Of a DNA stretch of 64,000 nt, positions 26,301 through 35,241 are shown one piece after another (the stretch's first letter is position 1; each line of letters opens with the position of its first letter). The stretch spans positions 1,553,001 through 1,617,000 of the forward strand of contig NZ_CP136422.1 in NCBI RefSeq assembly GCF_034355335.1. Reading direction: 5' to 3'. The DNA is from Blautia coccoides (GTDB taxonomy: Bacteria > Bacillota > Clostridia > Lachnospirales > Lachnospiraceae). The notes under the pieces are model-generated. The model had not been told where the DNA came from, searched no databases, and was given only the letters and a program-made list of their open reading frames with translations. The position numbers and the translations under genes are program-made.

Positions 26301-27515
26301 TTACTCTGCCTGCTCCAAGTTCCGCAGGCACTCTTTGACCTTGCCATAATAAATGCGGAGGAACTTATTCGCTCCGGCGGTCATGTAGACATAGTAAGGC
26401 TTTCCCTGTGCCCGCTTTTTATCAAGAAAACGATATACCGGATCGTCCTCAGGGGCATTCTGGAGCAGGGTCGTCATGATCTGAAATAAGGTCTTGCGCA
26501 GCCTGGCAGAGCCAACTTTTGAAGCCCTGTTGCTCTTGGACTTGTGCTGGCCGGACTCATCCACGCCGGGGTCAACGCCTGCAAAGGCGGTCAGTGCTTC
26601 CCTGTGGGTAAATCTGGACACGTCGCCAATCTCAGCGATGAGCTGCGGGCCATAAGTCTTCCCAACGCCATACATGCCCATCACGGTGCTGTATTCAGGA
26701 AGGGTGGATGCCAGCGCATTCATTTCCTGACGGAGACGTTCCACATGTCCGGAAGCAAGGTTTAACTGCTGGATGCTTTGCTGGATCGACAGCTTATAGG
26801 TCTTCTCTTTTGGAAAGACAGCAACCAATTCCTTTGAGGCATTGAACAGTTTTTCGGGCTTGTCCGGCTGGAAGATGTAGTGGTGTTTCTTGCAGAAAGC
26901 CTTGTAGCGCTCTGTAAAGGTTTTTAACCCAATCTTGCGGACACAGTCCACATGCCAGAAAGAATAAGTATAATCAACCCATTTTTCGCTTCCGTCCTCA
27001 CGGGGCGGGCTGTCAAAGAGTTTGTTTACACCGGGATAAGTATTATCCAACAGTGCAATCAGGTTTGCTTTTGCGGCAACCTTCTGCTTCATAAAGAAGC
27101 TGAATTGAGAGTTTAAAGTTTTTAACTGAGTACGTGTATTGTCCATACCTGAATATTGGCGCAATTCTGCCCAGTTGTCAAGAGTATAGCGTGCAATCCT
27201 GCGGGCATCTGCCGGGTCAGATTTGACCTTGCGCAGGGAGTTGTTGCCGAAGTTTTTGATCAGGTGGGGATTCACAACGGAAACGAATAATCCGGCTTCG
27301 TACAGAGCCTTAAGCATGGGCTCATGGTATCTGCCCGTACATTCCATAACGATTTTGGTTAGGCCCTCTAATGAACCAAGGTAATGTGCAAGTTCAATGA
27401 GATTCTGGGAAGTATGGGAAACATCGAAAGGTTTGCGGATTACAGTGCCGCCAGGCTGCAGGACTGCGACGGTGCTCTTGCCTTTTGAAACATCAATCCC
27501 TACTGCGTTGTACAT
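26301..27515 (-). CDS. IS110-family transposase (DEDD/RuvC-like, Transposase_20)
   Basis: Transposase of 404 aa. RuvC-like domain: AVGIDVSKGKST (Asp), VMECTGRYH (Glu), VKSDPADARRIARYTL (Asp pair). C-terminal part: MYGVGKTYGPQLIAEIGDVSRF, FAGVDPGVDESGQHKSKS with the catalytic serine region, then SARLRKTLFQIMTTL. I start at ATG 27515 because AGGAGG lies 8 nt upstream; the open frame extends 66 codons further but through the noncoding left end. It is only distantly related to the transposase at 2485, so the two elements arrived separately. Confidence 0.92.
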   Translation of the reverse strand: MYNAVGIDVSKGKSTVAVLQPGGTVIRKPFDVSHTSQNLIELAHYLGSLEGLTKIVMECTGRYHEPMLKALYEAGLFVSVVNPHLIKNFGNNSLRKVKSDPADARRIARYTLDNWAELRQYSGMDNTRTQLKTLNSQFSFFMKQKVAAKANLIALLDNTYPGVNKLFDSPPREDGSEKWVDYTYSFWHVDCVRKIGLKTFTERYKAFCKKHHYIFQPDKPEKLFNASKELVAVFPKEKTYKLSIQQSIQQLNLASGHVERLRQEMNALASTLPEYSTVMGMYGVGKTYGPQLIAEIGDVSRFTHREALTAFAGVDPGVDESGQHKSKSNRASKVGSARLRKTLFQIMTTLLQNAPEDDPVYRFLDKKRAQGKPYYVYMTAGANKFLRIYYGKVKECLRNLEQAE

Positions 27516-27717
27516 TCTACGTACCTCCAAAAGTGAATTTGCATGGATTCCAGCATTCCTCATTGCTGATTCAATCTCCTGGGGTATCAAACGAACGTGG
27601 AGTGATAGTTCAACCTGCATAAATCGAACGGCTGCAATGACAGGCTGGCTGACTGGCTTTCGTACGGACGCTAATGGTCCAAGGAGAACTCTGTCAGACC
27701 GATGCCTAATCATTATA
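27516..27717 (-). ncRNA. Candidate bridge RNA in the IS110 left end
   Basis: A minus-strand TATAAT lies at 27717-27712, very near the outer end of the element, and about 190 nt of structured noncoding sequence leads to the transposase start. In IS110-group elements the bridge RNA promoter has its -10 in the left end and is completed when the ends join in the circle; a TTGACT on the minus strand near 26198 at the other end could supply the -35. The fold was not computed. Confidence 0.4.
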
Positions 27718-27800
27718 CAGCTTAAACAATGAGAGGATTAAGTCCCAACTGGCTGTTGGGTACTGAAACCCTACACTTATATATTAGGAGGAGAACGCTT

Positions 27801-28343
27801 ATGGCAGAGATGAAGAACATATGCGGAAAGATCCCGCTTGAACTGCATGAAAAGGTAAGAGCGGAGATCGAACTCAATGAAAGCAGCACACAAGTATTTA
27901 TCCAGCAGGTGATTGAAGAACACTTTAACAGACTGGAAGGAAAAGGAGAACTGAGCATGGAAAAAAGAACATTAGCAGTACAGGTAAGCGAGGAATTGTT
28001 CCAGAAGGTGAAATGGGCAATCGCAAAAGAAGGAATGAAACAGAAAGATTTTATCATTCGGATCATAGAAAAAGCGATAAAAGAAATCGAAGCCAAGTGG
28101 CAGGAAATCGAAAATCAGGATGTGGATGAACTGCCAGAGAGCGAAGAGACAGAGACTGCAGAAGCTGAGGAATATGAGCCAGAAGAGGGAATCGGTGAAG
28201 AGGAAGAGATGACGGAACCGGAAGAAGAAACCGGTGAAGAGGAAGGGACGACAGAGCCGATGGAGAGTCTGGAAGATACAGAGGAAGAAGCGGAGACTGA
28301 ATCTTCTGAAACAGAGGACGCAGATCTGGAAGAAACAGCATAA
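27801..28343 (+). CDS. Tandem ribbon-helix-helix protein with a long acidic tail
   Basis: Protein of 180 aa. Two units look like ribbon-helix-helix folds: KIPLELHEKVRAEIEL (about residues 8-40) and LAVQVSEELFQKVKWAIAKEGMKQKDFIIRII (about 60-95). From about residue 110 on the sequence is almost only Glu, Asp, Thr and Ser. AGGAGG precedes ATG 27801. A DNA-binding accessory protein of the element is likely; the acidic tail could mimic DNA or contact a partner. No named family. Confidence 0.65.
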   Translation: MAEMKNICGKIPLELHEKVRAEIELNESSTQVFIQQVIEEHFNRLEGKGELSMEKRTLAVQVSEELFQKVKWAIAKEGMKQKDFIIRIIEKAIKEIEAKWQEIENQDVDELPESEETETAEAEEYEPEEGIGEEEEMTEPEEETGEEEGTTEPMESLEDTEEEAETESSETEDADLEETA

Positions 28344-28390
28344 TGCCGGGAACAGAAAGACACTTATTATACAAATGATGAAACAAAGCA

Positions 28391-28418
28391 GGCGGTATGG
28401 AACACCATACCGTCTTTC
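28391..28418 (+). terminator. Rho-independent terminator
   Basis: GCGGTATGG (28392-28400) pairs with CCATACCGT (28404-28412) around ACA and is followed by CTTTCTTT. Confidence 0.7.
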
Positions 28419-28436
28419 TTTGTCAGCAAAGGAGGT

Positions 28437-29727
28437 TGATAGCCGCAACCATTCGATTTTTTGATTTATTCAGCGGAATCTGGGGATTCCGTGAAGGTCT
28501 CAGACGGGCAGGAGGCTTTACCTGTGTCGGACACTGCGAGGTGGATATTTATGCGGATGAGAACTACCGATTGCTGTTCGATACGGAAGGGGAGTGGTTT
28601 TGCAATGACGCAAGAAACATTGAGACTGAACGAATGCCAGACTTTGATCGATTGTGCGCAGGATTTCCTTGCCAAGCATTCTCTATTGCCGGGAAGCGAG
28701 AAGGATTTGCAGATGTCAGAGGAACTCTCTTCTTTGAGATTGCCCGATTGGTTACAGACAAGCGACCTGCGTATTTTATCCTTGAAAACGTACCCGGATT
28801 GTTATCGCATGACAAAGGGCGGACGTTTCACACCATCCTCAGTACGCTATCTGAGCTGGGGTATCATATGGAATGGAAAGTGCTTAACAGCAAGGATTTC
28901 GGAGTTCTCCAGTCAAGGAAGAAGGTGTATATTGTCGGATATCTTGATGGAAGATGTGCCGGAAAAATATTACCTTTCCCAGAAACAAATGGAGCAGCTC
29001 TTATACAAGTCCAAGAAGGAAGGCAGGGAGAGCGAAACTATCGCCCGGAAGGGTTAAGCTGTACTTTGACTTCCGGAGCTGGGGCGTTGGTGGTAAAACC
29101 GGATTATATGAAGTGGGTGTTCCGATCAAAGAGAATACTCGACAAGGATATAAGATGGCATATCCAGGGGACAGCATTGCTCTTGGATATGCAGGCATGA
29201 ATACCCGGAGGGGGCGTGTCGGGCGGCAGATTGCCCATACCATTACTACTGGCATCCAGCAGGGAACGCTCCATTTTGTAGATCTGTCTCCGCCGCCTCT
29301 TGTGACAGAGCATTGCAGGTGTTTGAATACGAGACCAAATTCCACTTTTCATAATCACAAAGGGGAATGTTCGGGAGTATTGAAAGAAACAGGCACCAGA
29401 GCAGTCCTTACGCCAGCCAAGTCTGAAATAAGGCAGAATGGACGGAGGATGAAAGAGCCAGATGAGCCGATGTTTACCATCACGGCAACAGACAGGCATG
29501 GTGTAATCTACCGGGGGAGAATCCGGAAGTTAGTGCCAAGAGAGTGTCTGCGCTTGCAGGGATATTATGGCTGGCAGATTGATTTGATGGAGCAGGATAC
29601 CTCAGACAGCCAGTTATATAAGCAGGCAAGAAATGGTGTTACGATTCCGGTGATTGAGGCAATTGGAAAACTTTTGCGGCAAGCAGACCATCAGAACAAG
29701 ATGGAAGATGTTGCATCGCAGAGGTAA
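28437..29727 (+). pseudogene. dcm: C5-cytosine DNA methyltransferase, frameshifted
   Basis: First frame: RFFDLFSGIWGFREGL (motif I), GFPCQAFSIAG with the catalytic Cys (motif IV), FILENVPGLL (motif VI), then target recognition sequence. Near 29100-29112 the frame shifts; the other frame continues YEVGVPIKENTRQGYKMAYP and ends with motifs IX-X (RKLVPRECLRLQGYYG...SQLYKQARNGVTIPVIEAI). Motif I has Trp where the second Gly of FSGIGG is normally found, and no good start codon follows the AAGGAGG. Three defects together argue for true decay. It probably once protected the element from restriction. Confidence 0.82.
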
Positions 29728-29733
29728 GGGAAG

Positions 29734-30690
29734 ATGGCAATCGGAATCCAGAACCAATACTTTGGTACAGAAATTGAGATGACAGGAATCACCAGAGAAA
29801 ATGCAGCCCGCACAGTTGGAGAATTGTTTCAATCAGAACCGTATTATCGAAACTCTTATCGTTCATGGTGTGTGAAAGACGGGGAAGGAAAAGAATGGAA
29901 ATTCTCATATGATTCCAGCATCCGGACAGAGCGCAGAGTTAGAGGAAGGATGGAGTGGGCAGATGAAGCATATAGTACCGAAATCGTGAGTCCAAAATTG
30001 GAATATGCGGAAATGGGGAAACAGCAGGAGGTTGTCCGGTGTTTGAGAAAGCATGGGGGCAGGGTAAATACATCCTGCGGTATGCATGTTCATGTTGATG
30101 CAACGAATCATACACCTCGGAGCCTGAAGAATGCGTTGACGATTATGTATGCCAAAGAGGATATCTTATTTAAAGCATTGAAAGTTCAGACAACAAGGGA
30201 ACAAGACTATTGTCAAAAGGTGCGCCTGACTGTGTTGGAAAAGATCAGGAGAATGCCAAACAGTACCATTTCTATGGAGAAACTGAAACGGGCATGGTAT
30301 GAAGGGGGAGATGGAAGCTATGACCATTATAACTGGACCCGGTATTATGCCTTGAATCTCCATGCAGTGTTCTCTAAAGGAACATTGGAATGGCGCTGTT
30401 TTGAAAGTACCCTTCATGCCGGGAAAGTGCGGGCCAATATCACCCTTGCACTTGCCATATCTGCGCAGGCCATCAATCAGAGGTGCACCCAGATGCGCAA
30501 AACCGAGATTTCAGAGAATCCCTGTTTCACGTTCCGCACATTCTTGCTACGCCTTGGATTGATCGGACCGGAATATAAAAATGTCCGGGAACATTTGCTT
30601 GCCAATCTGGAAAGTGACAGGGCGTGGAGATATGACAGAAGTAATTATCAATGCCTGCAGAGAAATCAGAGGGCAAGGGATGCCCGGTAG
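29734..30690 (+). CDS. Amidoligase-family enzyme (COOH-NH2 ligase type)
   Basis: Protein of 318 aa. The N terminus NQYFGTEIEMTGITRENAA, the central RVNTSCGMHVHVDA with paired His residues, and YYALNLHAVFSKGTLEWRCFEST are the core of the amidoligase family, which is related to glutamine-synthetase-like ATP-dependent ligases and joins amino or carboxyl groups. It is followed after 10 bp by a gamma-glutamylcyclotransferase-like gene, a pairing described in comparative genomics of this family. Together they may add and remove gamma-glutamyl groups on a protein or small molecule; the target is unknown. Sits directly after the methyltransferase remnant. Confidence 0.85.
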   Translation: MAIGIQNQYFGTEIEMTGITRENAARTVGELFQSEPYYRNSYRSWCVKDGEGKEWKFSYDSSIRTERRVRGRMEWADEAYSTEIVSPKLEYAEMGKQQEVVRCLRKHGGRVNTSCGMHVHVDATNHTPRSLKNALTIMYAKEDILFKALKVQTTREQDYCQKVRLTVLEKIRRMPNSTISMEKLKRAWYEGGDGSYDHYNWTRYYALNLHAVFSKGTLEWRCFESTLHAGKVRANITLALAISAQAINQRCTQMRKTEISENPCFTFRTFLLRLGLIGPEYKNVREHLLANLESDRAWRYDRSNYQCLQRNQRARDAR

Positions 30691-30700
30691 GAGGTGAGAG

Positions 30701-31198
30701 ATGAAAGAGAGATATTATTTTGCTTATGGCAGCATTATGAACTTAGACCAGATGGCGTTTCGATGTCCAGAGGCAGACCTAGTGGAAAATGTCCGGCTGG
30801 AAGGATACCGACTGACGTTTTGCGGAAGGAATCCGGAGAGTGGCGTTGCTACGATCCTGCCGGAAGAAGGAAGCCATGTGGATGGGGTGTTGTGGAAGAT
30901 CACACCGGAGTGTGAACGAAACTTGGATTATTATGAGGGATATCCGCATCTGTATGGAAAAGAGAGCATATGCGTGAAAAATAGAAATGGTGTAGAACGT
31001 AAGGTGATGGTTTACACCATGAATGCACCTTATAAGGATCAGCCGGCCATCCCATCCAATTTTTATCTGACAGGGATTTTGGAAGGCTGCTATCAAAATG
31101 AACTGCCGAGGAAACCTGTGACCGATGCCGTGAGGCGTACCAGAAAAGAGGTCAAAGAACAGAATCGAAGTCCTCGTAAAAAAGAATATATAAGATAA
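30701..31198 (+). CDS. Gamma-glutamylcyclotransferase / AIG2-like protein
   Basis: Protein of 165 aa. Starts KERYYFAYGSIMNLDQM, the YGS substrate-binding loop with Ile where Asn is usual. The catalytic Glu is in LDYYEGYPHLYGKE. The C-terminal extension is basic (RRTRKEVKEQNRSPRKKEYIR). AGGTGAG precedes the start. Operon partner of the amidoligase; proposed to remove what that ligase adds. Confidence 0.8.
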   Translation: MKERYYFAYGSIMNLDQMAFRCPEADLVENVRLEGYRLTFCGRNPESGVATILPEEGSHVDGVLWKITPECERNLDYYEGYPHLYGKESICVKNRNGVERKVMVYTMNAPYKDQPAIPSNFYLTGILEGCYQNELPRKPVTDAVRRTRKEVKEQNRSPRKKEYIR

Positions 31199-31200
31199 CA

Positions 31201-31228
31201 GACCGCAGGGAATTTCTCTGCGGTCTTT
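31201..31228 (+). terminator. Rho-independent terminator
   Basis: GACCGCAG (31201-31208) pairs with CTGCGGTC (31218-31225), followed by TTTCT. Ends the amidoligase operon. Confidence 0.75.
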
Positions 31229-31275
31229 CTGTGAAAAAATGTCAGACGCTCGAAACGAGCAGAAAGGAGAACACG

Positions 31276-34200
31276 ATGAAGATTAGAAAATTAAAGACAA
31301 GGATTGCTGTATTTGGACTTGCCATGTTAATGGGGCTCAGTCCGATGAGCAGTGTTATGGATGTTTTTGCGGCAGAAGAACCCGTACCGGAACTTCAGGA
31401 AACGGAACTGTTGGCAGAAACAGAGGCTGTAGAACCGCAGTCGGAGGAAGAAACCAGAAAGGTGACAGCAGAGGATATCACGAAAGAGGTATCCGATGAG
31501 GAATTTATGGTGGAAACCTGTATGGAAGGAATCCATTATGATGCCGAGAAAGAGGATGTGACACTGGAAAGCATTGAAAGAGAAGGTGGCGGTGCGTATC
31601 ATCCAGATCAGGCAGGTACTTATATTGCGACTTATTTCGTTGTACCGAAGGATGCAAAAGACAGCTATACCGTTACCCGGAAAGTGGTATTGACAGATAG
31701 TGAAGGTCAGGCACATACCGAGGAAAATGGCGGACAGAAGCAGAAAGAGGATACAGAATCCGAAGAGGATTCGGACTCGCCTGTGCAGGCTTTCGCAGAG
31801 GTAGAGATCACTGCTTCTGACGATACGACTGCACAGGCATTGGCAGAACTGGAAGAAGATATTGCATCCGGGAATGTGGTGCTGTTTTCCGGTGCAGACC
31901 GTGTGGCAGGAGCCAGAGCATCGGTTCATTTGGAGAAGGGGGAAACCATTTATTATCCAAGTTATATTGGGAATTATCTGACCTGCTGGTTTACCGTGAA
32001 CGGTAAGACGGCATACTGTCTGGAGTCCCATAAAGCATCTCCGCCAAGCGGAGATTATGTAGCACAGGTACTGGACAGCAATAAGAACCTACAGAAAGTT
32101 TTATATTATGGCTATGGCGGTGCAGGAGATATTACAGGAAGTTATCTTTCCGGAAAGAGTGCAGAAGAAAAGTATGTCTATACACACATTGCAGCCAGCT
32201 ATGCTTATGCAGGGGATGCAGGATTTACAGGCTGTAACTATGATGACTTGGTCAATGCTGGAGTGATCGCATATATCAACCATCTGTTTGGAATGGAAGA
32301 ACCGCCAAAAGGAGAGCTGTCTCTGTCAAAGACATCTGTGAAAGCTGTCTGTAATGGCAATGTACAGAAAACACCAGACATCAAGTTATCCGGGGATCAT
32401 AGAAACTTTGTGACCGTTTCCGTTCCAAAGCATGTGACCATCCATAACCCGAGTAAAGGCACCTCTGCAACGGATGGGAAATTAAAGATCTATGGCGGAG
32501 ATACGTTTTATCTGACTGCCGATATGCTCCATACCGGAACTTATGCATCCGGTCAGCTTCATGGTTCCGTAGGAGAGACATGGAGAACGCTGGTACTCAC
32601 AATCGGAAACGCTGACCAAGATATTGGTGTGTTTGAATCAGAACGTGCCAACCCGGTCAGTTTTGAAGTAAAATGGCTGGAGATGACAAGGATCGAGCTC
32701 ACTAAAAAAGATGCAAAGACCAAGAATCCGCTGGATGGTGCAGTATACGGAATCTATACGGACAGCAAATGTGAGCATCTGTTAATGGAGATGCCTGTGA
32801 CCGGAGAAGATGGCAAAGCAGTGAGCGATTACTTTGAGGCTGCATTAAAGACAGTATATGTTAAAGAGATCAAAGCGCCAGATATGTATGCAGAAAGTAC
32901 AGATGTTCATAAAGTAGATGTGGTTGCAGGAAAGACTGTCAGTATTACGACAACCGATGACAGAGTGACGGGAATTGTGCATATTAAAAATATTGATAAG
33001 GAAACACAGGATTTTCTTCCACAGGGTGACAGCGCATTGGCAGGAGCTGTTTATAGTTTGTATGCAAATGAAGATATTGTCCACCCGGATGGGAAAACAG
33101 GGGTTGTGTTCAAAAAAGATAGCCTTATTGCTCAGGGAGTCATCAAAGCAGATGGTACACTGGATTTCTCCGAATTGTATCTGGCACAGATGTATGTAAA
33201 AGAGATTACACCGCCGGAAGGATATACAGTCGATGGGACAAAATACGATGCCACGCTTTCCTATGAAGGACAGAAGGTGACAGAGGTTACCCGTGACTTA
33301 ACGGTAAAAGAGCAGGTGAAGAAACAGGCATTCCAGCTCATTAAGATCAGTGAGGACGGAGAACAGACAGAAACCGATCTTGTAGCAGGTGCCGGATTTA
33401 AGGTTTATCTGGTGAGCAGCCTGTCTAAGGTTCAGAGCGGGGAATTAAAGCCGTCCAATGGGGAGCAGTTCACAGCAGAAGATTTCCGTGGATATGATTT
33501 TAGTAACGAGCAGGTGGCTGTAACTTATACGGATGGAAAGGCAGTTCCAATTCCGGAGCTTATCACAGATTCCAAAGGTTATACCATCAGCCCGGAACTT
33601 CCGTATGGTCTTTATGTTGTAGAGGAAAGTGCTGTTCCAGAGAACTTAAAAGCCATAGATCCATTCCTTGTCCGTGTGGATGAGGACCGCAGAGAGCCAA
33701 TGCAGTGGCGGATCTTTGATGACCGCCCGTTTGAATTTCTGTTAAAGATTATAAAGAAAGATGCCCAGACTGGAAATACCGTTTTGAAAGCCGGAGCATC
33801 CTATAAGATTTATGACATGGAAAAAGAGGAATATGTAGAGCAGGTGATACAGTATCCGAAAAAGGAAAAGATCAGTGTCTTTACGACCAATGAAGAGGGG
33901 TATCTGGTAACACCGGAGGAACTCAAATGTTCTGCATACCGTATCGAAGAAGTAAAAGCACCGGAAGGATTCGTAAGACAGGGAAATGAAATGTCCTTAG
34001 TAGACAATGACACGACCATCCCGGTACTGGAACTTTCTAATCAGGGAATCTATCAGGAGAATCCAAAAGACAGTATTGTGATCACCATATCCTCCAATAC
34101 CGCACACCAGATCGATCCCGATACCGGAGCCATCATTGTGGAAGTGGAACAGCCAAATGATGAACAGGTAGGAAGCCTTACCCTGACTAAGACCGGGAAA

Positions 34201-35241
34201 CCAACCTGTGGGAGCGCTTTCTGCATTTCTATGGAAATTGAAAGAAAGAGACGGACAGCCCTGAAAATAGAGGCTGTGTTTCCTTCTGCTAAAGTTAGGG
34301 CAAGAAAAAACATTCCGCATCTATTTACCGGGGTTATGTCAAATGAGATAATGAAAAGCACCCCTCACAGAAGGGACACGCTAAAGGAGGAAATCATCAT
34401 GAAAAATATAGAAATGCGTGAACGAATGGACGATTACCTGGAAAGTTTGGAACTGGCGGAGCGCTGCGGCGCTACCATCATCCAGTATAAACGGGAGGCA
34501 CTCTCGTTCCTGGAATGGACTGGGGAGAAAATCACCAAGGAAGTGGTGATTCGCTATAAGAACAAGCTGAAGGACGAGTATAAGCCTGCCACGGTGAATG
34601 TGAAGCTGGCAGCGCTGAACAGCTTCTTCACCTTTCTGGATCGGCTGGAACTGAAAGTTAAGCAGCTGAAGATTCAGCGGCAGGCATACTGCTCCCAGGA
34701 GAAAGAGCTGACCCAGGCTGAATATGAAAGGCTGGTGAAAGCGGCAAAGGATCAGGGGAATGAAAAGCTGGCATTCCTGATCCAGACCATTTGCGCCACG
34801 GGCATCCGGGTCTCGGAGCTGAAGTTTATCACCGTGGAGGCGGTGGAGACCGGTGAAGCCCACGTCCGGCTCAAGGGTAAGAACCGCACTATCCTGCTTC
34901 CCGGCAAGCTGTGCAAGTTACTGCGGAAATTTATCAGGACGCAGCATATCCAGAGAGGCCCAGTGTTTGTGTCTAGAACCGGGCAACCTCTGGACCGTTC
35001 TAATATCTGGCGGATGATGAAGAACCTCTGCGAGAGCGCCGGGGTGGACCCGAAGAAGGTATTTCCCCACAACCTGCGCCATCTATTTGCCAGGAAGTTC
35101 TACTCCATTGACCACGACATTGCCAAGCTGGCGGATATTTTGGGTCACAGTAGTATCAACACCACCCGGATCTACATCATCACCACCAGCCGAGAACACC
35201 AACGGCAGCTCGACCGGATGTCCCTTGTCCTGATGGAATAA
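31276..35241 (+). CDS. Thioester/CnaB surface adhesin fused in frame to a tyrosine recombinase
   Basis: Single frame of 1321 codons. Signal peptide (TRIAVFGLAMLMGLSPMSSVMDVFA), acidic linker, thioester-type domain (KTAYCLESHKASPPSGDY with its Cys), then repeated SpaA/CnaB isopeptide folds recognised by YVKEIKAPDMYAE, YVKEITPPEGYTV, LYVVEESAVPENL and YRIEEVKAPEGF. After SLTLTKTGKP (about 34203) the sequence changes abruptly and runs into a recombinase (MKNIEMRERMDDYL...). The remaining CnaB repeats, the LPxTG signal and the anchor are missing. The real adhesin has therefore lost its 3' end, and without an anchor would be secreted or blocked. ATG 31276 follows AAAGGAGA. Confidence 0.75.
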   Translation: MKIRKLKTRIAVFGLAMLMGLSPMSSVMDVFAAEEPVPELQETELLAETEAVEPQSEEETRKVTAEDITKEVSDEEFMVETCMEGIHYDAEKEDVTLESIEREGGGAYHPDQAGTYIATYFVVPKDAKDSYTVTRKVVLTDSEGQAHTEENGGQKQKEDTESEEDSDSPVQAFAEVEITASDDTTAQALAELEEDIASGNVVLFSGADRVAGARASVHLEKGETIYYPSYIGNYLTCWFTVNGKTAYCLESHKASPPSGDYVAQVLDSNKNLQKVLYYGYGGAGDITGSYLSGKSAEEKYVYTHIAASYAYAGDAGFTGCNYDDLVNAGVIAYINHLFGMEEPPKGELSLSKTSVKAVCNGNVQKTPDIKLSGDHRNFVTVSVPKHVTIHNPSKGTSATDGKLKIYGGDTFYLTADMLHTGTYASGQLHGSVGETWRTLVLTIGNADQDIGVFESERANPVSFEVKWLEMTRIELTKKDAKTKNPLDGAVYGIYTDSKCEHLLMEMPVTGEDGKAVSDYFEAALKTVYVKEIKAPDMYAESTDVHKVDVVAGKTVSITTTDDRVTGIVHIKNIDKETQDFLPQGDSALAGAVYSLYANEDIVHPDGKTGVVFKKDSLIAQGVIKADGTLDFSELYLAQMYVKEITPPEGYTVDGTKYDATLSYEGQKVTEVTRDLTVKEQVKKQAFQLIKISEDGEQTETDLVAGAGFKVYLVSSLSKVQSGELKPSNGEQFTAEDFRGYDFSNEQVAVTYTDGKAVPIPELITDSKGYTISPELPYGLYVVEESAVPENLKAIDPFLVRVDEDRREPMQWRIFDDRPFEFLLKIIKKDAQTGNTVLKAGASYKIYDMEKEEYVEQVIQYPKKEKISVFTTNEEGYLVTPEELKCSAYRIEEVKAPEGFVRQGNEMSLVDNDTTIPVLELSNQGIYQENPKDSIVITISSNTAHQIDPDTGAIIVEVEQPNDEQVGSLTLTKTGKPTCGSAFCISMEIERKRRTALKIEAVFPSAKVRARKNIPHLFTGVMSNEIMKSTPHRRDTLKEEIIMKNIEMRERMDDYLESLELAERCGATIIQYKREALSFLEWTGEKITKEVVIRYKNKLKDEYKPATVNVKLAALNSFFTFLDRLELKVKQLKIQRQAYCSQEKELTQAEYERLVKAAKDQGNEKLAFLIQTICATGIRVSELKFITVEAVETGEAHVRLKGKNRTILLPGKLCKLLRKFIRTQHIQRGPVFVSRTGQPLDRSNIWRMMKNLCESAGVDPKKVFPHNLRHLFARKFYSIDHDIAKLADILGHSSINTTRIYIITTSREHQRQLDRMSLVLME
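34399..35241 (+). CDS. Tyrosine recombinase / integrase (XerD-like)
   Basis: Recombinase of 280 aa with its own AAAGGAGG ribosome-binding site 9 nt before ATG 34399. N-terminal helical core-binding domain; catalytic domain with Arg in CATGIRVSELKF, Lys in VRLKGKNRTILL, HNLRHLFA, LGHSSINTTRIY and the nucleophile Tyr in that last motif. All residues needed for strand exchange are present. The gene is clearly richer in GC than the adhesin it interrupts. It starts a GC-rich island reaching to about 37.05 kb. Confidence 0.88.
   Translation: MKNIEMRERMDDYLESLELAERCGATIIQYKREALSFLEWTGEKITKEVVIRYKNKLKDEYKPATVNVKLAALNSFFTFLDRLELKVKQLKIQRQAYCSQEKELTQAEYERLVKAAKDQGNEKLAFLIQTICATGIRVSELKFITVEAVETGEAHVRLKGKNRTILLPGKLCKLLRKFIRTQHIQRGPVFVSRTGQPLDRSNIWRMMKNLCESAGVDPKKVFPHNLRHLFARKFYSIDHDIAKLADILGHSSINTTRIYIITTSREHQRQLDRMSLVLME

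Larger units (their letters stand above)
26190..27730 (-). mobile_element. IS110-family insertion sequence (IS110 group layout)
   Basis: A transposase on the minus strand has about 200 bp of gene-free sequence upstream of its start and about 100 bp downstream. That is the IS110-group layout, with the guide RNA encoded in the left end. The element separates the partition genes from the next element gene. The ends are approximate. Confidence 0.6.

Noticed and set aside
26301..27713. Longer transposase start 66 codons upstream
   Set aside because: It would translate the noncoding left end; AGGAGG before ATG 27515 and the conserved AVGID start support the short form.
28115..28448. Minus-strand Ser- or Phe-rich frames opposite the acidic-tail protein
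   Set aside because: Low-complexity shadow of Glu/Asp codons.
30166..30417. Minus-strand frame opposite the amidoligase
   Set aside because: No start signal or domain; the plus strand encodes a recognised enzyme.
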